Positions 57,838-64,000 of a stretch of DNA of 64,000 nt are shown piece after piece. Under the pieces are notes generated by a model that saw only the letters and a list, made by a program, of their open reading frames with translations, did not search any database and was not told where the DNA came from. The position numbers and the translations under genes were made by a program. Location: assembly GCF_036850765.1 (NCBI RefSeq), contig NC_089492.1, forward strand, positions 293,902,590-293,966,589, in the 5' to 3' direction. Source of the stretch: Saccopteryx bilineata (Eukaryota; Chordata; Mammalia; Chiroptera; Emballonuridae). Numbering within the stretch: position 1 is the first letter of the stretch; each line of letters begins with the position of its first letter.

Positions 57838-58005
57838 TGTGTCTGCTTAACCTGTGGTGTCTCAGTGGACAGTCTTGACCTGGAATTCTGAGGTTGCTGG
57901 TTTGAAATGCAGGCTTGCTTGCTCTGGGCACATAGGAGAAGCAACTCAGTTGATACATATTGCTCTTCCCACCTTCTCTCTCTCCTCTTTAAAATTAATA
58001 AAAAA
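57838..58005 (+). mobile_element. SINE-B, unbroken partner of the split copy at 11114-11662
   Basis: Head cttaacctgtggtgtctcag, continuous across the site where copy 1 has a SINE-C. Confidence 0.8.
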
Positions 58006-58095
58006 TATTTTAAGAAAATACATAGGGGAATTAAATTTATATTTTTAAAAGTTTGTTTTCAGTATTTCTTTGAGAATGCCAAACTATCATGTCAC

Positions 58096-58635
58096 TGTGA
58101 CATTCGAATAAAAGCCATAAAATACATTAATGGGCTTTGGAAATAACTTCAAAGGAACTAGTCCAGGAAACAGATGAGCCCAGACTCCCAGGATGACTAA
58201 AAAGAACAGATGAGTCCTTGAGATAGGGAAGTCGTTAGACTCCCAGGATGGCTAGGAGCTGAGGAGTCCTTGAGATAAGGAAGTCGTAAAAACTCCTAAG
58301 ATAGTAAATATAACCACATCCTAGGGGATAGATAGGGACATTTCCAGCTGGGGGCTTTCAACTGTATGACTGGTTACTAAGGCACGTGACTAAAATTTAA
58401 TTTGGGGGAGCCAATTGCTAAACGCCAAATTCGCTTCTGTATGAACCGCTTGCTTGCTACGCTATAAAAACCCCTAGACTGTAGGCGCTCGGTGTGACTC
58501 TTGTGACTACCACCTGAGCTCACCCCTGCGCAGGTTTGTTTTGCTTTGTTTTGTTTTCTTTTTCTCTTGGCCATAAAACTTTGTCTGAAACTCTCCAAAC
58601 ATCTCCAGTGTTTGTTTTACCCGGCAAGTGCAACA
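58096..58635 (+). repeat. Solo LTR, copy 2 only
   Basis: A 540-base sequence starting tgtgacattc and ending gcaaca, flanked by gtcac at 58091-58095 and 58636-58640. Copy 1 has the site unoccupied, with gtcac once, at about 11740. A TATA box (gctataaaaacc, 58461-58472) and a 3' T-rich U5 part fit an LTR on the + strand, with the poly-A signal possibly cataaa at 58571. No internal retroviral sequence is present. It is unrelated by eye to the LTRs of ERV1-a and ERV1-b. Confidence 0.9.
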
Positions 58636-58663
58636 GTCACCACATATATTAAATGTTTTAAGA

Positions 58664-58800
58664 GACTGACCAGTCATGGTGCAGTGAATAGAGCATTGAC
58701 CTGGGAGTCTGAGGACCTGGGTTTGAAAACCAAAGTAGGTGGCTTCAAGCCCAAGATTGCTGGCTTGAGCCCAAGGTCACTGGCTTGAGCAAGGTGTCAC
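58664..58800 (+). mobile_element. SINE-C 5' fragment (partner of 11767-11905)
   Basis: Same head and truncation point as the copy-1 fragment. Confidence 0.75.
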
Positions 58801-59257
58801 ATCCTCAGGTCAAGCACCTGGAACCTTGACATCATAGCTCCAACCACTTCGTATCAGCATTAACAAATCCTTCAAAGCTGCCTTGAGAGATGAATGGAAT
58901 CAATGGATAAAGTCTTCTGGGGACAATTTGACACCAGCAGGAAGAGTGAAGAAACCAAGTATAGAAGACGTTTGTATCTGGGTGAAAAGATCTGGGATAA
59001 AATCAAGATTGAGATCATTATCAAATCAGCCTTTCAAATACCATAGATGTAACTGAAAACAAGCTATACATGAAGAGAGGGATTTGTCATCAGACACAGA
59101 TGAGAATAATCTAATGGGAGTTTTGACAGTGATGAAGGGTTGTATGAATTTTATGATGAATGCAACTTTTGTAATACATTATTTTTGGAAATTTTCTGCT
59201 CCAAAGTTATGATTCATCTTATACAAGGAAGCATCTTATACATGCGGAAATATGGTA
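58801..59257 (+). pseudogene. pogo/Tc2-like transposase remnant (partner of 11906-14948)
   Basis: It is collinear with the copy-1 remnant but without the L1. About 14 bases that would encode part of the SFKKCG motif are missing at about 59028, exactly where the copy-1 L1 sits. The acidic tail also carries small deletions (near 59115 and 59165). Confidence 0.7.
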
Positions 59258-59399
59258 CTTTTTAAATTGCTGTAAGTGTGATTTGTAACTGTATTTCTAA
59301 TATTGCTTTGACAATGCCATACATATCATCATTTCACCTGTAAATGTTTAAATCTGTGTGTAAGTCACAAGTTACCTTTCTTTGTGATAATTACAAAAA

Positions 59400-59710
59400 C
59401 ATTTTTAATTTATTGATTAGAAAGAGAGAAAGATAGGATTGGAGAGAGGCTGGAGGAGAGAGAGAGAGAGGAATCAACTCATAATTGCTTCATTTTTAGT
59501 TATTTATGTATGTGCCTTGCCTTGGAGTGAGGGTGCTCAAACCAACCCAGTTACCCCTTGTTTAAGGGAGAAACCCTGGTTGTAAGGCAGTGACCCCGTG
59601 CTCAACTTAGCAAGCCTACAGTGTAGCTGGAGATCATGTGATTTTGAACTGGGGTCCTCAGCATTACAGGTCATCACATAATGCAGTGAGCCAACACAAG
59701 TGAGACACAA
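59400..59710 (-). mobile_element. Old SINE-C-like copy (partner of 15097-15405)
   Basis: Same landmarks as in copy 1, with small indels in the purine run at 59450-59470. Confidence 0.6.
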
Positions 59711-59876
59711 AAATATTTTCATATGATCAAAAATTTGAGACCAATAACTTTGCCAGCATTTAATTCCTTCATTTTTTCAAAAAGTTATTTCTCTTAACTG
59801 ACATTTGAATTATTATTAAATACACTCTCATTTATGCTTACACTATGCATCCTGATATTATTTATAAAGTTTGTGG

Positions 59877-60205
59877 CTTTGGACAGTTGGCACAATAAAT
59901 AGAGCATTGACCCAGCATGCAGATGTCCCAGGTTCAATTCCTGTCAGGACACAGGAGAAGTGACCATGTGCTCTATTGTCCACCCTCTCCCCATTGTCTC
60001 CCTGTTTCTCTCCTTCAGCCAGTGACTCCAAGGATGGCCCTGGGTTTTGAGGATAGCTCATTGGTCAGAGCCTCAAACTCAGACTAAAAATAGCTCAGTT
60101 GATGTGAGCATTGCCCTCAGATGGGGTTGCCAGGTGGATACCAGTTCGGCGCATGTGTGAGTCTGTTGCACTATCTCACCTCCTCTCACTTAAAGAAAAA
60201 GAAAA
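59877..60205 (+). mobile_element. SINE-A relative (partner of 15572-15900)
   Basis: Head ttggacagttggcacaataa with the same body and A-rich tail. Confidence 0.8.
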
Positions 60206-60446
60206 GAAATTGTGCTACATTTCTGTGTTATATTTATTATATGTATGATCATGTAACTAGATGACTTGTTTAGTAAAATTTCCCAGCTTGTCTAGTGCAG
60301 TCATACCTTGCTTGATTGTGAAGCACTTTATAGAACTTCACCGATAAGTGCATTTTCTAAAACATTTAGACAAGACTGCCCGTCCACAAACACATTGAAT
60401 CCCAAGATAGGTACAGATGATGGTTTGCTTTGTTTTTAGACAATAA

Positions 60447-60705
60447 AGTGTTATTTATTTTTATTTTGAGTGAGAAGCTGGGAGATACAGAAACAATCAG
60501 TTGCTCCTGTATGTGCACTGACCAGGGAGTCGAATCAGCAACCTCTACGCCCAGAGAGGAAGCAGGGAGAGGAAAACATTTGTTCCACTCAGTTTCACAT
60601 TCTTTGGTTGTATCCCATGTGTGTCCTGACTGGAGATCGGACCCATAACCTTTTTATTTAGAGGCAATGCCCTTAACTGATTGATCTAACCATCCCAGTT
60701 CTAAT
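60447..60705 (-). mobile_element. Old SINE remnants (partner of 16150-16408)
   Basis: The same degraded sequence as copy 1; family uncertain. Confidence 0.5.
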
Positions 60706-60742
60706 AATGTACTTTAAAGTTAATGTATGTACATTACTATTA

Positions 60743-61108
60743 TTCTTTTTGTATTTTCCTGAAGTGAGAAACGGGGGCAGAAAGACAGATTCCAGTATGC
60801 ATCTGACAAGGATTCACCAGGTATTCCCACTAAGGGGTGATGCTCTGCCCATCTGGGACATTGCTCTGTTGCAACCGTAGCTATTCTAGCACCTGAGGTG
60901 AAGGCCATGGATCCATCCTCAACGCCCGGGCTGAGTTTGCTCCGATAGAGCTTTGACTGCAGGAAAGGTAGAGATTGATGGAGAGAAAGGAAAGGGAGAA
61001 AGCTGGAGAAACAGATGAGTACTTCTCCTGAATGCCCTGACTGGGAATTGAACATGTAATATCTACATGCCGGGCCAACACTCTACCACTGAGCCAACTT
61101 GCCAGGGA
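60743..61108 (-). mobile_element. SINE-A, diverged (partner of 16455-16816)
   Basis: It runs from ttttgtattttcctgaag to gagccaacttgccaggg. Confidence 0.85.
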
Positions 61109-61138
61109 TTGTACATTACTACTTTTTGATATAATTTT

Positions 61139-61305
61139 TTTTAAAAAAAAAACTTCATTTTAGACAGGAGAGAGAGAGAGAGAAGTGAGGAGCAGGAAGC
61201 ATCAACTCCCATATGTGCCTTGACCAGGCAAGCCCAGGTTTTTGAACTGGCAACCTCAGCATTCCAGGTCGACACTTGATCCACTGCGCCACCACAGGTG
61301 AGGCC
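61139..61305 (-). mobile_element. SINE-B insertion present only in copy 2
   Basis: From a T/A-rich tail to the head accacaggtgaggc. It is flanked by tgatataattt at 61128-61138 and 61306-61316; copy 1 has this site once near 16836. Confidence 0.92.
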
Positions 61306-62188
61306 TGATATAATTTTATATCACAACACACTATGTTAATATATGTTATACATATAAATTTTATATACTCTGGGAAATTACAAATTAATTTTGTAATTTG
61401 TAATTTTGTGATTATCGTTACTGGCATATTCCATTGATTGGTCTGAGACCCAACAAGCGTTGCCTCGGAATACCTGTAATTGCAGTCTTTCATGTCCTCA
61501 ACATGTTCTTCATTGTTTAAAGAAGATTAGAGGCAGAAGCATCTGTTCAAATCCAGCCTGGTCCTAGCCACTCTGGCACAGGCAGAGCTGAGACTTTTGA
61601 TATCATCAGAGGCAGATGACCTTAAGTATTCGTGTCTGTTTTGTGACATTAAATTTGCCTAAGGGTCTGACCTGAAGCAGGATAGATAGCATGAACAACT
61701 TCAGCGACCTGTTCCAGTGACATTCTGCTGAAAACTCCTGATGGCAGATGGCCTATTTGACATGAAACAGAATGCCTTGCAGTCAGAAAGAGCACATCCT
61801 GAAGAAAGAAAGGCAGCACCAGTGACAACTATGCCCTAGAAATCACTTCTACTGGCGGCGCTAGACTGCACTTAGTAGTCTGAATGTATTCTCGGGAAAT
61901 ATGCAGTGGTCAGACTCAGCCGGTTTGCACCAGTTCAGCAGAACCGATATCAATTTTGTGTTGAGTTTAGAGAAACAGATGTTAAAATATCACTTATAAT
62001 CAGAGTTCTCTCTAAGGTGGGTGCCTGAGAAGCCAACCTATGTGAAAATCACAAATTTACTTTTCTTACTCTTTTTTTTTTTATGTTCATCTGTGCAATA
62101 GAATATTCTACGGGCTTGTAGAAATCTTTATTCTGTCCATAGGTGAAAAAAATTGGCAAGTGCAGATGCCAATCAAGAAGCAATATAA

Positions 62189-62386
62189 GCTGACCTGTGG
62201 TGGTGCGGTGCATAAAGCATTGACTTGGAATGCTGAGGTCGCTGGATCAAAACCCTGGGCTTGCCCAGTCAAGGCACATGCAACAAGCAGTCAATGAACA
62301 ATTAAAGTGAAGCAACTATGTCTTGATACTTCTTGTTCTCTCCCGTCCTCTCTCTGTAAAATCAATAAATAAATTTTTTTAAAAAA
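62189..62386 (+). mobile_element. SINE-B (partner of 17730-17925)
   Basis: Head gctgacctgtggtggtgcgg, body and aataaataaa tail. Confidence 0.85.
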
Positions 62387-62394
62387 CAATAGAG

Positions 62395-62737
62395 AGGCTG
62401 ACAGAGAAGACCCAGGTAAAAATCCCCAAGGTTTGACTTGAGCGTAGGCTCATCAGTTTGCGTGCATGGTTGCTGGCTTGAGTGTGAGATCATAGATATG
62501 ACTCCATGGTCAATGGCTTAAAGCCCAAGGTCGCTGGCTTCAGTCCAAGTTTGCTGAATTGAGAAAGGGTTCATGAGCTCTTTTGGAGGCCATTGGTCAA
62601 AGCACATATGAGAAAGCAATGAATGAACAATAAGGTACCACAATGATATTTGAGACTTCTCATTTCTCTTTCTTCCTGTCTTTATGTACCTATCTTTCCC
62701 ATTCTCTGTCTCTCTGTCACAGAAAAAAAAAAAAAGG
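62395..62737 (+). mobile_element. SINE-C (partner of 17941-18313)
   Basis: The body is well conserved with copy 1, but about 25 bases of the head are deleted after gaggctgac. An A run lies at 62721-62734. Confidence 0.8.
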
Positions 62738-63206
62738 AGGCAATATGTAAATATCTTAACAGTTTTATTGTACTTTTGTCAGGTATTATTTAATATTTTT
62801 TCATTAATATTTTGAAACATAACAATGTAGTTTTGTGTACCTCTTTTATTCTCATTTCAGTATTAAATGCATGAAATGATAAACTACCTTTGTTCTATTT
62901 TTTTAATACTGAAAACGTTCATTAGGGTAGAGAACTAAATTTAAATTAGTTCAATCGTACCACTGAAACATTTCCCCAAATCCAATCCTGTAGCAGGCTA
63001 AGGAATTAGAGAATCTTCTTTTGACTTGAAGTACTACATTATCCAGAATACTCATTTCCAGTTGTGTACTACTGGAGGAATGACATTACTCAGAATGCTC
63101 ATTTTCAGGAGAGTAGTACTGTAAGAACTACACTCCCCAGAATGCTCATACCGGGTTCGCAGTAGTAGAGGGCAGGACTTTCAATGCTTTACATCCCATT
63201 ATTTCC

Positions 63207-63525
63207 TTTTTTTTTTTTTTTTACAGAGTCAGAGAGAGGGATAGATAGGGACAGACAGATGAGAACAGAGAGATGAGAAGCATCGATCATTAGTTTTTCA
63301 TTGCGAAACCTTAGTTCATTGATTGCTTTCTCTTATGTGCCTTGACCGCGGACCTTCAGCAGACCGAGTAACCCCTTGTTTGAGCCAGCGACCTTGGGTC
63401 CAAGCTGGTGAGCCTTGCTCAAACAAGTGGAGCCCGCGCTTAAGCTGGCAACCTCGGGGTCTCAAACCTTGGTCTTCCATGTCCCAGTACGATGCTCTTT
63501 TCCCTGCGTCACCACCTGGTCAGGC
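63207..63525 (-). mobile_element. SINE-C in promoter (partner of 18783-19112)
   Basis: T run at the left, ccacctggtcaggc at the right; same site as in gene A. Confidence 0.9.
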
Positions 63526-63536
63526 CATTTACCCTT

Positions 63537-63924
63537 CTTTTTTTTCTTCTTTTTTTTTGTATCAATATTTTTGTGAAGTTGGAAACGGGGAGGCAGTCAG
63601 ACAGACTCCCGCATGCACCCGACCAGGATCCACCCGGCATGCCCACCAGGTGGCGATGCTCTGCACATTCGGGGTGTCGCTCTCTTGCGACCAGAGCCAT
63701 TCTAGTGCCTGAGACAGAGGCCATGGAGCCATCCTCAGTGCCTGAGCCAACTTTGCTCCAATGGAGCTTTGGCTGCAGGAGGGGAAGAGAGACACAGAGA
63801 GGAAGGAGAGGGGGAGGGGTTGAGAAGCAGATGGGCGCTTCTCCTGTGTGCTCTGGCGGGGAATCGAACCGGGACTCCTTCACGCCAGGCCGACGCTCTA
63901 CCACTGAGCCAACCTGCCAGGGCC
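63537..63924 (-). mobile_element. SINE-A inserted in the promoter, copy 2 only
   Basis: A full minus-strand SINE-A flanked by catttaccctt (63526-63536) and catttactctt (63925-63935). In copy 1 the corresponding site near 19115 is unoccupied. Confidence 0.92.
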
Positions 63925-64000
63925 CATTTACTCTTAATGGAGTATCACAGCGTCAGGAGTTACCAATGATGGTGGGATTGGACGCAAAAGGTGAAAAAGT

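Larger units (their letters stand above)
53085..64000 (+). repeat. Segmental duplication, copy 2 (paralogue of 5488-19191)
   Basis: It is collinear with copy 1 from the fifth finger to the window's end, where 63962-64000 corresponds to about 19153-19191. Copy-2-only insertions are the U6 pseudogene (57713-57812), solo LTR (58096-58635) and SINEs at 61139-61305 and 63537-63924. It lacks the 6846-7012 segment of copy 1. Stretches at 53576-54530, 54869-55786 and 56150-56883 hold shared unique sequence without a recognisable gene. Confidence 0.9.
63000..64000 (+). promoter_or_regulatory. Promoter region of a further KRAB-ZNF gene, cut by the window edge
   Basis: It is the duplicate of the gene A promoter. 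ZNF143/THAP11-like motifs lie at 63033-63051 and 63127-63145 (the latter identical to the gene A motif), with a degraded middle copy between. A SINE-C (63207-63525) is shared with gene A and a SINE-A (63537-63924) is new. By collinearity the coding exon 1 should lie about 125 bases beyond the window. Confidence 0.65.

Overview
The window is mammalian genomic DNA, most likely from a rhinolophoid (horseshoe or Old World leaf-nosed) bat. The evidence is three families of tRNA-headed SINEs whose head and tail sequences I recall from rhinolophoid genomes, therian-type L1 elements, and hAT elements that inserted after the L1 and ERV they sit in. The species call rests on memory of repeat sequences and is not proven here. 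No bacterial-type genes are present, and almost all long ORFs belong to transposable elements.

The host content is part of a tandem KRAB zinc-finger (KZFP) cluster, all on the + strand. At least three repeat units are visible. Unit 0 keeps only the last zinc-finger remnants (about 5488-6230) because a betaretrovirus-like ERV occupies the position of the rest of its exon. Unit A has a promoter (about 18600-19316), a coding exon 1 (19317-19349) and an intact KRAB-A exon (22761-22887), but no zinc-finger exon. Unit B has a promoter (about 24600-25007), exon 1 (25008-25040), a KRAB-A exon (51588-51714) and a zinc-finger exon (52255-53252). The phases agree and give an uninterrupted 385-residue KRAB protein with six C2H2 fingers. 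The promoter of a fourth gene starts at about 63000 and runs off the right edge.

The 3' flank of unit 0 (about 5488-19191) and the 3' flank of unit B (about 53085-64000) are paralogous copies differing by a few percent. Each carries insertions the other lacks. Copy 1 alone has three SINEs and a 5'-truncated L1 with a nested hAT element and SINE. Copy 2 alone has a solo LTR, a U6 pseudogene and two SINEs. The paralogue therefore shows the empty or near-empty site for many insertions. A third, more diverged stretch of the same spacer lies at about 23460-24600.

The 26.5-kb first intron of gene B is filled by retroelements: an LTR-like block (25109-25957); a minus-strand gammaretrovirus-like provirus with gag-pro-pol but no env (25958-33497); a second, decayed minus-strand provirus (34318-48859); and, inside that, an 8.6-kb full-length L1 (40046-48680) itself carrying three SINEs. 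The left edge of the window is a minus-strand L1 fragment followed by pol-tail, env and LTR of the betaretrovirus-like element.

Taken together, the locus is a KZFP cluster turning over by tandem duplication, exon loss and retroelement insertion. I found no CRISPR array, operon or other unexpected system. The most interesting points are a KRAB exon with no fingers of its own, in phase with the next gene's finger exon; a conserved promoter motif array; and an apparent L1/other-RNA chimaeric insertion.
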